A stretch of DNA of 64,000 nt from Undaria pinnatifida (lineage: Eukaryota; Sar; Phaeophyceae; Laminariales; Alariaceae), in NCBI GenBank assembly GCA_012845835.1, contig JABAKD010000016.1:23234573-23298572 (forward strand). Direction: 5' to 3'. A program made the position numbers and the translations under genes. The notes beneath the pieces were generated by a model, which was not told where the DNA came from, did no database searches, and saw nothing but the letters and a program-made list of their open reading frames with translations. Positions 1 through 10,204 of this stretch are shown piece by piece; positions within the stretch are counted from its first letter, which is position 1, and every line of letters starts with the position of its first letter.

Positions 1-504
1 GTTTGAGGTGTGGGACGGCCGACCCTCAAACACTTTTTTCTGGTCACGAGGTGACCGTCGGTTTGGGGTGTGGGCAGGACAACATTTAAACACCGACATA
101 TTTTGCGCGGCTCGATCCGGCGATCCGGTGTTTGATCGCGATGGCAGCCGGCGCTCTGCTCTCCTTCCCATCAAGGAGAAGTCGACAAGATCAGATAACC
201 CGTGTCCCTTCTCCAAGAGGCCTAACGGAACAGAGCCTCTGGTAAAACCTTTATTGCCACCTGCCAGGGCCCCGCTCTAGAAGACGCCCACAGGTTCTAC
301 TGACCCTTCTACGTCTATTAACAAGCTAACCCACGTGTTTCAGGCTACGTCTGCCCCAGTGGCACAGGAAGAAGATCCGACCCTGCGCGACGGGCCAGTG
401 GTGACGTCACGGCCTCCAGCATGACCAGCTTGGACCCTATTCCAGTAAATTTACGGAGGAATCGCGCCTCTCGTCAAGCAGAAACAGCTCAGAGCCCCTG
501 CTCC
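1..504. other. Unrecognised stretch at left edge
   Basis: I recognise no gene here. The first 90 bases hold two similar phrases about 60 bases apart (GTTTGAGGTGTGGG and GTTTGGGGTGTGGG), suggesting remains of a short tandem repeat. The open frame at 8-280 has no family resemblance that I can see. Confidence 0.5.
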
Positions 505-1112
505 TTCATGCGCATTTAGAGTAGTTTTCTTGCGATTATGCGCCAAACAGCAAATAGGCCACGACGCGAGAAACCGTGGCTTCGGACTCGCGTCGTTCTG
601 CCGAGGCCTGGTGTTTCTGAGGAGGACACTGCAGGCTCGAACTGGCGAGGAATGTTGTTCCCATTGGGGGGCATTACAGACCCAAATGTCCAACGAGGCT
701 ACAGACGGGTTTGCACCGCCGGTGTTGGACTCTTTTCGCGTGCAGCGAGGGCGGCTTCTTACGATTTTCCGCCAGCGAGTGAGGAGAACCCGAGGCGAGA
801 AACCCCGGGTTCGGACTCGCAGATTGCTCCCGAGGCCTGGTGCTCCCGCAAGGAGACACTACAGGCCCAAAGAGCCGATGACTGGTGTTCCCAGAAGGGA
901 ACATTGAAAACCCACAAATGTTCGACGAGGCGAGCGACGGGTTGGCACTGTCGGTTTGGCTATTTTTCTGGCGCAGTTCGAGTGTATTATCCCGTTTCCC
1001 GCCAACGAGCGAAGGAGATCCGAGCCGAGAAACCAGGGGTTCGCATTCGCGTCGTGCTTCCGAGGCCTGGGGTTCCCGGACGGGGACGTTGCAGACCCAA
1101 ATTTCAACACGA
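505..1112 (+). repeat. Tandem repeat, ~230-bp unit, about 2.6 copies
   Basis: The phrase CCGAGGCCTGG recurs at 601, 830 and 1060, spacings of 229 and 230 bases. Each time it is preceded by a CGAGAAACC...TTCG(G/C)A(C/T)TCGC block and followed by GGGGACA(C)T(T)GCAGACCCAAA-like sequence. The third unit is cut off at about 1112, where the ATG of the NADAR-like frame begins. The array is open in several frames (for example 538-1119), but this looks like a consequence of the repeat rather than a gene. Confidence 0.85.
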
Positions 1113-1660
1113 TGTTTGACCCTTCTCTCGAATACTCGACAGACAAAGTGATGTTATTCTGGCAGCCCCCATCCTTTTTTCCAACGTGGTCCTCTTCGTC
1201 GTTTGCCGTTGAGGACGTGCCATATTTATGCGCGGAACAGTACATGACGTCCGGAAAGACCAGGATTTTCCAAGACCATCGAGCAGTGGAGCTCATCATG
1301 TCGTCGCCTAGTCCAAGCACACGCAGACGCACCGGTCGAGGCGTGCACAACTTTTACTCTGGTGCTGGCGACAAGGAGAAGCAAAACGCCGTGCTATCTA
1401 TCTGGCACTTGCGACAAATTCACGCAGAATCCAGACATGAAAAAATCACCTTTTGAGCTCTGACAACAAGCTTCTGCCTGAATCCAGCCCTCTGGACCCA
1501 ATGTTGGTCATTGACCTCCGGGAAGATGGTCCCAGGGCCAGCAACCCAACCCAGGGCCAGCAACCCATGCCAGGGGAGAGGAAAACCGTTCTCGGCGACG
1601 CATCTTCTGCCGTTCCCGAATCTATTTGCGACAGTGAATCCAGGGCCCCTGTTTCGTCGG
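1112..1660 (+). pseudogene. NADAR (YbiA-like) domain gene, frameshifted
   Basis: NADAR domains are small N-glycosidase-like domains. Known members act on riboflavin-pathway intermediates (YbiA), and some remove ADP-ribose from guanine bases. From the ATG at 1112 the frame reads MFDPSLEYSTDKVMLFWQPP, then a family-typical LCAEQYM motif, SSPSPSTRRRTGRGV and KEKQNAVLS. The match then shifts frame near 1395 to read LSGTCDKFTQNPDM, and shifts again near 1442 to read KLLPESSPLDP and PRASNPTQ, ending near VLGDASSAVPE. The order and spacing of these blocks cover the whole usual ~150-residue domain. At least two frameshifts, a small internal duplication (CAGGGCCAGCAACCCA, about 1531-1568) and loss of the usual WGIGL block (here MLVIDL) mark it as a pseudogene. 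It starts directly after a tandem array and ends where gypsy pol sequence begins, so it may be cargo of that element or an older neighbour. Confidence 0.75.
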
Positions 1661-1995
1661 GGGTACTGTGACGCTGGACGACGTTTCGTTCACTATGAAA
1701 CTTGCGTACATCAGCCGCACAACGCTCAACTCGGAGAGGCACTGGACTTCTCTAAATTTGTTGACTGGCGGCATTGTTCGGGCTCCTAAACGCCCCCGAG
1801 GGGTCTGTAGGAAACAAAGTTCCGCGTATCCTCGGCCACAAGACAAGGAGACCATTGGCAAAGTGGGGACCCTCAATGCACGAGTCCAGCGATAGCTTGA
1901 GTTCGTCACAGCGTTCGATTGCACGCTCGAGTACCGCAAAGGCAGCGGCAATATCATCGTGATTTTTCTGACCCGCTTGCCAGAGCCTTCTACGG
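1661..1995 (+). pseudogene. Ty3/gypsy RNase H segment, decayed
   Basis: The frame reads LAYISRTTLNSERHWTSLNL, then KETIGKVG.LNARVQR, a stop codon (TAG at about 1894), then LEFVTAFDCTLEYRKGS and LTRLPEP. This is the order of the C-terminal RNase H region of Ty3/gypsy polyproteins: the SR-L--ER-W-...EL segment, the IGKVG-NARVQRWLEFL segment, and EYRKGS-N--AD-LSRLP. The middle, where the family has a Y-LWG--F-V-SDHK-L stretch, is out of frame. No reverse transcriptase lies upstream; the match begins abruptly at about 1665 next to the NADAR pseudogene. It is part of the same dead element as the integrase downstream. Confidence 0.7.
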
Positions 1996-2084
1996 AGTGG
2001 GGTTGACATGCACCAACCCTGTTGGAGATAGCGGTATCTACCTCTCACGGACCGGCGAGCTGCGTGCTCCCTCTTCGAAGATAC

Positions 2085-2275
2085 CTGGGGTCGGTTTTGG
2101 TAGACTTGTGCCCCGCACCGAAAGCACTGCTTGGGGTGGCCTCTTGCCCCGCACTTAACGCACTACCTTGGGTGGACTCGCGCCCCGCACTGAACGCACT
2201 ACCTTGGGTGGACTTGTGCCCCTCGCCGGAATCACTGTCTTGGGTGGGCACTGAACATGCTGCCTTGAGTGGACC
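2085..2275 (+). repeat. 36-bp minisatellite inside gypsy linker
   Basis: CCCCGCAC or a close variant recurs at 2111, 2147, 2183 and 2219, exactly 36 bases apart. In frame it encodes a 12-residue repeat, (C/R)PALNALPWVD(S/L). It lies between the RNase H and integrase remnants, in the variable linker of the gypsy polyprotein. The multiple of three keeps the frame open from 2022 to 2399. Confidence 0.85.
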
Positions 2276-2955
2276 CCCTCTCAACTCTACCGATTTTCAC
2301 GATTCTCGCACACACGAGCCACGTATAAGGCTCGACGGCCTTTCTGCTCCTTCGAGGAGGTTCGTCACTCGTGTTTCTGCCTCCGTCGCCACTACCTAAG
2401 GCTGTACCGGCCGCGGGTCGATTCCGCCTGCCGCTGACACCGTTTTCGCTTCAGTTTTTGCCATATCCATCGAGGGCGGCAGGGGCTCTGTAAAAGCCCT
2501 GACTGCAGCGACGCCCATCGCACAGCGAACTCCTCTATCAAGGACGTTTACACAGGAGACGGACTCCGCCGCGACCACCAGTACGACTGTGTCAATCTCT
2601 TCCTAGCTTGGCGCTCCAGCCCCTCCGTCGTCGACCACGCGCCGACGAACAGCGAGAGCAATCGGCAACGCACCACCGCTGTAGAACATGGATTCGGGCC
2701 CGGCTGGGCCCCTCGGCCATCTTCCACACGAGGTTCGCGCGCTATTCGCCTGCCGATTAGAATCGTGAGCAGCACGCCGAGCCGACGTGCCACGCCATGA
2801 TGCGGTACATATCTATCGACCGGCCATCGGTCCTGCCGCCTGACGTTTGGGCGTGCTACCCCTTGCACAAGCGTCCCTCCCTCTCAAATATCCAGGAGCT
2901 GGCGAGGGTCGACTACATACACCCGACTACGACATCGTCCTACTCGTCAGTAACC
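2276..2955 (+). other. Gypsy pol linker, decayed
   Basis: No domain is visible between the minisatellite and the integrase zinc finger. Short open pieces alternate between frames. I infer this is the low-complexity linker of the same dead gypsy polyprotein, because recognisable pol sequence flanks it on both sides in the same orientation. Confidence 0.4.
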
Positions 2956-4008
2956 CAACACGGCCGCCAACAAGGTCTGACAAACCCAACCCTGTGGGGC
3001 GAGCTGCTTGCTTGCTAAACGACGAGCCTGTTCGCATCTACGCCCCCCTGCTCATGCGCCCTTGGATCATGCAAGCTTGTCACTCGGCGGCCTCTTGTTA
3101 CCTTGGCACCACGCGCACGTTGAGCATGCTGGAGCCATTTCATTGGTGGGTTGGCATGAATTTGTGCACCCTGTGGTGGCTTAACCACTGCTTGAAATGC
3201 CAAGTGCGGAAACCCCACGGCGGACTGTCCGCTGGCCATTCATCTTAATGCCTCTACCGGAAGATCCAGGTGTCGCCGTCAGTGTTGACTACGTCGGCCC
3301 CCTTACGGTCACACCACGAGGCAACACCTACATCCTGCTGTTCGCCGATCGCTTCAGTCGTGGGACCGACATGTTCGCCGTCACTGCCGCTTAGTTCACC
3401 GTGCAGGGCACAGCCAATATCCTGATGAACCAATACATCCCCTTGTGGGGTTGCCCACGCAAAATATTCTCTCGGACAATGGACTGCAGTTCTGCTACAA
3501 GCTTTCGCTAGCTATATATCAGCTGTTGGGCGTGCACAAGCTTGCTACAAGCTCCCATCATCCCAACTGTAACAGGGGCGTTGAGCGGGTAAACCACAAT
3601 ATGGCCCAAATGCTGGCTATGGTCGTTAACGAGCGACAAGACGATTGGGACTTGTATCTGCCTCACGTCGAATTCGCTAACAACAATTCCGTCAGCGCGG
3701 CGACGGGTCTGGCGCCCAACGAGGTCCACATGGGCAGACTCCCACGGCCCCACCTGACCGTTTTCGACCTCACTGGTGTCGTGGGACACCAGGGGCTGGC
3801 CCGCGACCACCTAGCCTATTGCGACCTGGCCACCGACCGGCAGAGGCGTGCGAACGACATTGTCCGCGCACACCACGTCCCCACCGTTTCTCGTGTTAAG
3901 CGCAAAAACTCCGCCCTCACCGACGCGCTGCGTCCAGCACCTAACTTCGATACGGGTGGTTGGGCATGGGTGTACAATTCTGCCTCTAGGAGAACGACTT
4001 GTGAGTAA
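2956..4008 (+). pseudogene. Ty3/gypsy integrase, decayed
   Basis: Integrases insert reverse-transcribed element DNA into chromosomes. An HHCC-type zinc-binding region is visible around 3010-3215 (QACHSAASCYLGTTRTL ... HCLKCQ). After a frameshift near 3210 the core follows: VSVDYVGPL (first Asp), ILLFADRFSRG, an in-frame TAG at 3392, IPLWGCPR, another frameshift near 3455, then ILSDNGLQF (second Asp) and CNRGVERVNHNMAQ (catalytic Glu). The last frame runs open from 3445 to 4008 through VEFANNNS..ATGLAPNEVHMGR. All three DDE residues survive, but two frameshifts and a stop make the gene inactive. The match ends near GGWAWVYNSAS at 4005, so the integrase C-terminus and 3' LTR are missing. Confidence 0.85.
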
Positions 4009-4670
4009 GGAGGGCAGGCCAAGGAAGCGGCAGGGCGGGGGGGTGCGGAAACGGTTCTGCACACCTCCCGGCCGGAGAGTAAGGCGGTAACAGGGCCGCG
4101 CAAAGAATGGAAGGGGGGGTGGGGGGGGACGCAACCAGGCCGGGGGGGGGCGCGGCAACCAGGCCGGGTGAAGGAAGGGGGGGAGGGGGCGGCAGCGGAG
4201 TCGAACACGACAACGCGGGGGGGTGGCGTGGCAACGGGGCCACGCGGGGAAATGCGCTGCAACGGGGCCGTACACGACCAGGTGGGGGGCCAGCCTGGCT
4301 ACGAGGCCGTGCACAAAGAAAATTGGGGGGCGAGCGGGTGACAACGGGGCCGCACACGCACATGGAAGGGGGTCCGTCGACTACGGGGCACGAGGGGTGG
4401 GGCGTGAAAGAGGACCATGCACGGAGAGGGGGGGCAGAGTGCAGCAACGGGGCCCCCGACGAGTTCCAAAAATATGAACGGGATGCGGTCCTTCGGTGAA
4501 GGAGTTAGATGGAGCGCCGGGGGAAGACGGGAAAGACGCAGACGAGAGCGGTCGACTGTTGGTGCACGTGGCAGAACAGAGGCAAGATGTGCTACCAAAG
4601 AAAGCAGGGGACGTGAGGAAGGTGGTGTAGACATTGGGAGGGGGGCTACTCGCACCACATATTGACATAG
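4009..4670 (+). repeat. G-run-rich tract
   Basis: The plus strand carries many runs of 5-9 G (for example 4036-4042, 4110-4128 and 4140-4150) in an imperfect repeat around phrases such as GCAACCAGGCCGGG and CAACGGGGCC. The long opposite-strand frames here (4299-4862, 4381-4971) are proline-rich translations of C-runs and are not accepted as genes. The tract joins the end of the gypsy integrase to the DIRS-like element. Confidence 0.6.
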
Positions 4671-4679
4671 GGCGCGAGA

Positions 4680-5900
4680 AAAAATATATAAGGTACAATA
4701 CAAGGGCGACAAGTTCACACCGCTGGAACAGGTAGCGAGGGTGGGTGTGCCGGTGGACGTAGGACATGGAGGTAACCTCGAACGGGAGCTGGCATACGGG
4801 TAACATTCCAGAACCAGAAAGCACGTGGCCGAGGTGTGGGAGAACGCAGTTGAAGACGTCAAGAAGTTTAGAGCGAATGTGATGCCGCTTAGAGTGGCGT
4901 GGAGAGCTCGACGTTATCGGATAAATCCGGTAGGAGTGGTGGAAGAGAAAGGAAAGATAGGCATAGCCCATGATTTGACGTTCAGTGGCAAACCAGTGGC
5001 ACGGGGTGAGAGGAGGTTAAGGAAACAACGTATTGGGACCAGATTCCGGAATGCCACATGGCGGGGTTGATGGGCCAGATTACCGAGAAGGTGCTGGAGC
5101 CGAGGGAAAAAATAGGACAGGATAGAGGATCCTGACACAGAAGATCGACGTGAAGAGTGCCTTTCGGGAGGCGGTAGTGGACCCCGCCGGAGCGGCAACC
5201 TTCGGGTACGTGCTGAGAGGGTTTAGTTTAACGACCGTTGGGTGCAGTTTGGATGGAAGGGGAATCCAGGGTGGTGGGGGTCGATCGCTAGCCCGATTCA
5301 GCAGGCACAGTGGCAGATGCCGAAGGCATTGGTGACGATCCTAGCCGCGGGCACGAAGTCTACAGCACATGTCTCCATTCGGGGCACACGGGAGCAGCGG
5401 TAGAGCCGTTGCCGCAAGGCTGCATGGTCGAGGAGGTAAAGGGGGAAGGGAGGAGGACCCCGCCTGGGTAGTATTCTTCATGAACAATTCAGTATCGGTG
5501 GAGGTGCAAAGGGAGGCCGACGGAGGGAGGAGCCTAGCTCTGTCGCAGGCACAGGGGCCGAGTCACCACGACGGAATCGGGAAGAACGGTGGGGGAGGAG
5601 CCTCTGCTGTCACGGAAGAAGGTGACGGACTGGGCTACCCGGCAGGAAGTGCTGGGCTTTGACCTAGACACGAGAGAAAATTACGATATCCGTGCCGGAG
5701 TGGAAGATCAACGAGCTACGGGAGATGCTCGAGGAATGGCCAGAGGAGAAGATCAAGGCAACAGGACGGGAAGTCCTCGTGCTAGCAGGAAAACTTTACA
5801 TTGTGGCGTACGTGATCAGACCAGGCAGGAATTTCGTGCCGCGGCTTCTGCAACTGAGTGAATCTGAATGGGCTGGAGAACGGGGTGGGGTCGGAGCATG
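4680..5900 (+). pseudogene. DIRS-like reverse transcriptase, decayed
   Basis: Reverse transcriptase copies element RNA into DNA. Visible blocks in order: PVGVVEEKGKIGIAHDLTFS (about 4930-4985), typical of the start of the palm in DIRS/gypsy-type enzymes; DVKSAFREAVVDPAGA near 5147-5195, with the motif A aspartate; FGYVLRGF; WVVFFMNNSVSVEVQ near 5465-5510, where the usual catalytic Asp-Asp is replaced by Asn-Asn; QEVLGFDLDT near 5645-5670; and PEWKINELREMLEEWPEEKI near 5695. Frames change repeatedly and there are stops between blocks, so it is dead. The order and style of the blocks, and the recombinase downstream, point to a DIRS-type element rather than gypsy. Confidence 0.65.
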
Positions 5901-6560
5901 AGGAAGGGACAGGAAGAAGATAGAGGCAAGGAGGGCGCTGGATCCGACGGAGGAGTTCATGGCAGACGTGGAGTGAAGAACGTGGTGCCTGACGGCGATC
6001 GTTGGCGGGGATAGCAGAGGAGATAGCGGCGCCGTTCTTCCGGTTAGTAACACGGCCCCACAGACTGACGAGGGTTTCATACGCATCATTCTAATAGGTA
6101 GAGGGTTGTGCCCGGAGAAAAGGTTGTATTGGAGGTACAGCCTGACCGAGGTAGAAACTATCAGGAGCAAGAATGGAGGGCGCGTGAACGTTCATCCATC
6201 AATGTTGTGAAGCTGCCGTGGATGGTGATGACGGCGTTCTCGTTGATAGTGATCAAAAGAGATAGGCCGGCGAGGGTGGGAGAGCAAGTGCTGATGGAGG
6301 GTGATAGTACTTTGGAATTTCAGCGGGTAAATACCTGTCAGGGGGGAAAGAGGAAAGTGAGATCGGGACGGTCGATGATGACGTTGGGGACTTTGGAGCA
6401 GATAGGGGCACGGTGATTCCAGGAAAACACGTGCGGGGCCTGGACAACGTGTTAAAGTATGGGATAACAAGGTAGAAATAATATTAAATTCAATCTATGC
6501 TGATTAAAGAAAGCCCCGCCGTCCCGTCCTAGGGCCAGGAACTTAAAATGGAAAAAGCGA
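5901..6560 (+). pseudogene. RNase H-like region of the DIRS-like element, decayed
   Basis: Scattered short matches continue the pol in the same orientation: SSINVVKLPWMVMTAFSLIV near 6190-6250, GDSTLEFQRVN-CQGGK-KVR near 6300-6360, and GTLEQIG plus KHVRGLDNVL near 6385-6455. These resemble the RNase H domain that follows reverse transcriptase (an N-x-L-E-L/M segment, a D-S segment, and a K-HV-G--N-LAD segment). Several frame changes and stops are present. I am less sure of this domain than of those on either side. Confidence 0.45.
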
Positions 6561-7295
6561 TATGTTTTCGAAGGTTTTGCACGCCGCTACGCACTTGAAC
6601 GAGTGCAAAGACTACTCGAAGGACGTATGCGCAAAGTATGAAGATGTGGGTGACCTGGAGGATCATGAGAGGGAAAGGAAACTAGTAGGGAAAGGAGATG
6701 GACGAGTGGGAGTTGGTGGATGCGCTGACAGAGTTTATGCCATACTGCTGCGCGGGAAGGAAGAACAAGGAGGCGACAGTGACGGGGAAGTTGACGGCGG
6801 TTAAGGTCTATCACGAGTAGTGGGGGGGGGTTACCACTTCCGCTGCAGCACTTTAGAATCAAGGCAGTGAAGAAAGGAACCAAAAAGGCGCATGCGGAGG
6901 CGGAGAACCAGGCGCGGGTAAGGAGACCGTTGATGTGGGAGAGCATCAGAGTTGTGGAGGAGAGTATCGGCAAGTAAGGGGTAGGGGGGAAGGTCGGGTA
7001 GATCGGACTGACCGTGTCGCATCAACTGCTGTTAAGGGCCTCGGACCTGTTCAATGAGGGAGGGGGGGAGGTGCACGACGTATACTGCTTGAGGAGCGGA
7101 GACGTGGACTTCCTCGAGAAAGGGGTGCAGCTAGGACCGGGAAGCAGGAAGACAGCGGATACCATGGAGATCCGCTTCAAAGAGGGCGAAGGAGACCAGG
7201 GGTGAAGAGGGGTGGTAGCCTTGAGGCCGAGGGGAGCCAGGGGGAGGGTGGAGTTAATGGGTAATTGAGGTTTAATATGGAAAAGCCTCTCTGAG
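6561..7295 (+). pseudogene. DIRS-like tyrosine recombinase fragment
   Basis: Tyrosine recombinases integrate DIRS-type elements in place of a DDE integrase. The N-terminal part reads SKVLHAATHLNE and YEDVGDLEDHERERKLV (6562-6700). Pieces such as LPLQHFRIKAVKKG and RRPLMWESIRVVEES follow (6835-6965), then SHQLLLRASDLF near 7017-7050, which matches the conserved arginine box of the catalytic domain, followed by VHDVYCLRSGDVDF. The sequence stays alignable to about RGARGRVELMG at 7260 and then degenerates. The C-terminal HxxR and tyrosine boxes are not seen, so it is truncated as well as frameshifted. Confidence 0.6.
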
Positions 7296-7409
7296 TGCCC
7301 AGAGATTTGATAGGAAGGACAGGAGCGCCTAGTAAACCCCCGGGTCAAGGGACGAGATGGACAGGGGTAGAATGGCGGTAGGTGCAGGCATAGAACGCAG
7401 CATATAAAC

Positions 7410-7620
7410 GGACTTCTGGCTGTTGCGGTTTTTTGTCGGAGTAGAGGCAAGATCAGCCGCGTACAATAGCCGGGAGAGGGAACGGGGGAGGAGACGGGCA
7501 GCTGGAGAAATGGGACAAGGTAAAACCCCCAGTTTCCACCTCCCGCCCCTTCGGAGAACGCCATGATATTAATCAACACTCAAATTTTTGTGAAGAGGGG
7601 ACCGAAATGTAAGAATGTGT
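7410..7620 (+). repeat. Direct repeat, copy 1 (DIRS-like 3' region)
   Basis: This segment is similar to 8265-8490 in the same orientation. Shared landmarks in the same order are TGTCGGAGT(A/T)GAGGCA, a G/A-rich block (GGGAGAGGGAACGGGGGAGG), CTACCTCCC-type sequence, CCATGATA and TTTT(T)GTGAAGA. It follows the recombinase remnant directly, and such repeats are expected at the 3' side of DIRS/Ngaro-type elements. Confidence 0.65.
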
Positions 7621-8264
7621 GAACAGTCATGGGTTTGGCGGAACGGAAACTAAATATCGGAGTAACCGGGTAGTAGAGAGGAAGGGCAATTCCAGTGGAG
7701 GGGAAGAAGAAGAAATAAGAGCATCTCAACAAGAATAGCGTAAAACAGCGGCAACACAGCAGCAGCGAGGATCGAACACGATAATCGGTAGAGGTAGGAG
7801 AAAGTGGGGCCCACGCATCAGTGACAGCAGCAGCAGTAAGGGGAAGATAGACGGCAGGAGCATAGGGGGTAGAGAGGCAGCACCAGGCGCAATCTCCCAC
7901 CCATCCACCCGATTAGGTCACGAGCAGGAGGGCTAAACGCGGGGTTGGAGGGGCTGCGAGACGACGGAGGAAGAGGGTTTTTTCCTTCTTCCGTTGATTG
8001 GTTTTTCTACAACGGGGAAGAGGGGGGTGTACTTGATTTGTGCATGGCTGAAATCGTATGGCCATAAACTTTCGCATCCCTACTACGCCGGGGGGGAGCA
8101 CGTCAGGTTTTCAACAACGAGGCAGGTATTGCTTGTACCAAGCGTGAAGCGCAGTGGTATGTTCGGCAAGTCGCATGAAGGGTGAACTGCATGCTTCCAT
8201 GAACCACTCGTAAGACGGACTTCGGCACCTTGTGCCTCCTTTCTTGCTTATGGATGACAGAGTC
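7621..8264 (+). other. Spacer between the two DIRS-like direct repeats
   Basis: The spacer is purine-rich on the plus strand with no recognisable coding sequence. In the PAT/Ngaro type of DIRS element, terminal sequences are arranged as split direct repeats with unique sequence between them, so this may be one such unique segment. That is inference only. Confidence 0.35.
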
Positions 8265-8490
8265 AATGGGGTTCGGGGGGAGGGTTCTTATTGTTGAGGT
8301 AATCTGTCGGAGTTGAGGGCAGGTCAGCCTCTTACCATAGGCGGGAGGAGGAACGAAGGAGGGAGGGGGGCAGGGGAAACGGGACGAGGGATAGCTGTCA
8401 ATCGCTACCTCCCTCCCCCGCGGACGATGCCATGATAATGAACACGGATTTTTTCGTGAAGATAAGACCAATCCAGCATACCACAACGTT
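8265..8490 (+). repeat. Direct repeat, copy 2 (DIRS-like 3' region)
   Basis: This is the second copy of the 7410-7620 segment, about 850 bases downstream and diverged by substitutions and small indels. It ends just before a TACCTGGTA motif at 8493. Confidence 0.65.
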
Positions 8491-8569
8491 CATACCTGGT
8501 AGTAAATAGGAAAACATGTAAGGTCATTAACAAAAGATAGACGGTGAGTCTGTACAGCATAACCCAGTT

Positions 8570-8868
8570 ATTTGGCTTATCTCTCAGGTTATCCTCGAGC
8601 CTGGTATTACGGGTAAGTTTCGTGAGTTCGAGTCACCCGGATTGAAACCTCGAACAAACTCCCTAGGACTTTTCTTGTGCATAAATTGACTTGCGGAAAG
8701 CGCGACGGCACGAGTTGGCAACGCTCAATGAAATATCGACCAGTATTGGGATTGGTGCACCCTATGAACAAAACGATTTGCAGGAAAGAACCGGGGGGAA
8801 GAAGAGACGACACCTGTGACCACGCTAGTCCAGGAGCTGGAAACTGCAAAGTAGAAAGTTGGAAAAAA
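8570..8868 (+). mobile_element. SINE family A, copy 1
   Basis: This is a tRNA-derived SINE. It has CAGGTTATCCTCGAGCCTGG, then a B-box-like GAGTTCGAGTCAC, then the family body (TTTTCTTGTGCATAAATTGAC, CGGAAAGCGCGA, GAACCGGGGGGAAGAAG) and the 3' module ACACCTGTGACCACG..TTGTCCAGGAGCTGG. The A-box region is degenerate. Confidence 0.85.
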
Positions 8869-8869
8869 T

Positions 8870-9260
8870 GCAGTTGCTGGCTGTCTATTGTGCTTTGTTT
8901 TTCATTTTGGTCGTGCCATCTTATTTCCCTCTTCCTTTGCATGCTTGTTTTCGTTTGTTTAGTACCTTGTATTCTTTTTTAGTATTCGTCTCTTCTTTAT
9001 CGTTTTACCGCTAAAATGCCTCCGCTGGGCTGGGTTTCATATCCATATTTTTTCGCGCGTGCTCATTGCGGTTGAAAATGTTGTGTGTGGCGTGTTGTCA
9101 CCGTTATTTCTATCCAATAACATCAGCACAGCCAATATACATTAACACAGACTCTGTGAGACAAAAAACTAAAAACAATCGCATGCATGGCCAAATGACC
9201 TTTGTTTGCAATGTGCAAAATAAAATTGTGTCTCTGCATCGCATCGCAGTTTAGAACTCG
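8870..9260 (+). repeat. Dispersed repeat family E, copy 1
   Basis: The sequence is similar to 41815-42080 in the same orientation: GGCTGTC..TTGTGC(T/C)TTGTTTTTCAT near the start, then a T-rich stretch, then GCTCATTGCGGTTG. It follows SINE copy 1 directly. No coding sequence is recognised. Confidence 0.55.
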
Positions 9261-9696
9261 TCTCGGTTTGAGGAATCACGGCAAAGCACTAGCTTGGTGG
9301 AAAGATCCGTTGATTGTGAAGAACGCATTACACACACCACATTATTACACGTCACAAACTCTCCGTATTTTGTGTTTCGATAACCCAGACGTTGGAACCG
9401 ACGGTCTTCGCAGATTTGTCTGCTTGCACCCACCTTTCACTATCACCTCCATCCATCCCTACCTTAGGTCCGCGGTTAGTGAGCAGGTTGTCCTTCCCCT
9501 TACATACTACGGTACGCACCTTACTTTTATCGCGAGCATGTGCGTTTGTTTGCCCCTGGCGAAATGGCGTCGAATAGCTCGTAACCACGTAATTTTTTGT
9601 CTTTTTTATAATTAAGTGCGAGCGATCGTCAGTTGGTTGCTCTAGAAAGCTAGAGAATGAAATCTCCGTAGCGATTTGATTTTCTTTTTTTTCGCA
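9261..9696. other. Unrecognised stretch
   Basis: I see no gene, and no repeat that matches elsewhere in the window. Confidence 0.4.
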
Positions 9697-9972
9697 CACT
9701 TTCATTTTCAGCTTCTGGACAAGCTGCGGTCGCCGGTGTCGTCCCTTCCCCCCGGTGTTTGTCTACAGGTATTATCGCGCATAGGGTTCAGCAATCACAC
9801 TGCTACTCGATCGTTCATCGACTGTTGCTAACTCACCCTCTCGCGTTTTCCGCAAGTCAATTTTGGCGTCGCCACGTATTTACACGCGTATGCACTCGGG
9901 GGGAATCGAACTCACGAAACTGACCAATACAAGGCTCGAGGATAACCTGATACGCCGCCGGGGCGACCGGCT
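9697..9972 (-). mobile_element. SINE family A, copy 2
   Basis: This is a nearly full-length copy on the minus strand. Its 5' end (GGTCGCCCCGGCGGCGTATC on the minus strand) is at 9972, and its 3' module with the CTTGTCCAGAAGCTG-type end is at about 9710. The B-box is readable as GAGTTCGATTCCCC. Confidence 0.85.
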
Positions 9973-10204
9973 TTTGTGAACTTCTGAGTCCTACTGCCTA
10001 TGGATCACCGGGGGGCAATCGGTTCACTGCTCACTGCTCACTGCTCACGTATACGGCTGCTCCTTGTTGTTTTGTAAGCAAGAAAATGCCGACAGGTTAC
10101 GACACGATTGCAATCTACTCCGGAGTATATATCGACAACAACAACTCGTAATGGCTGTCGTTGTGGAACCGCCAAACGTTTCACAGGCATCACGCAACAG
10201 AGTA

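Noticed and set aside
4299-4971. Long proline/serine-rich minus-strand frames of 187 and 196 codons
   Set aside because: They are translations of C-run-rich DNA opposite the G-run tract, without motifs.
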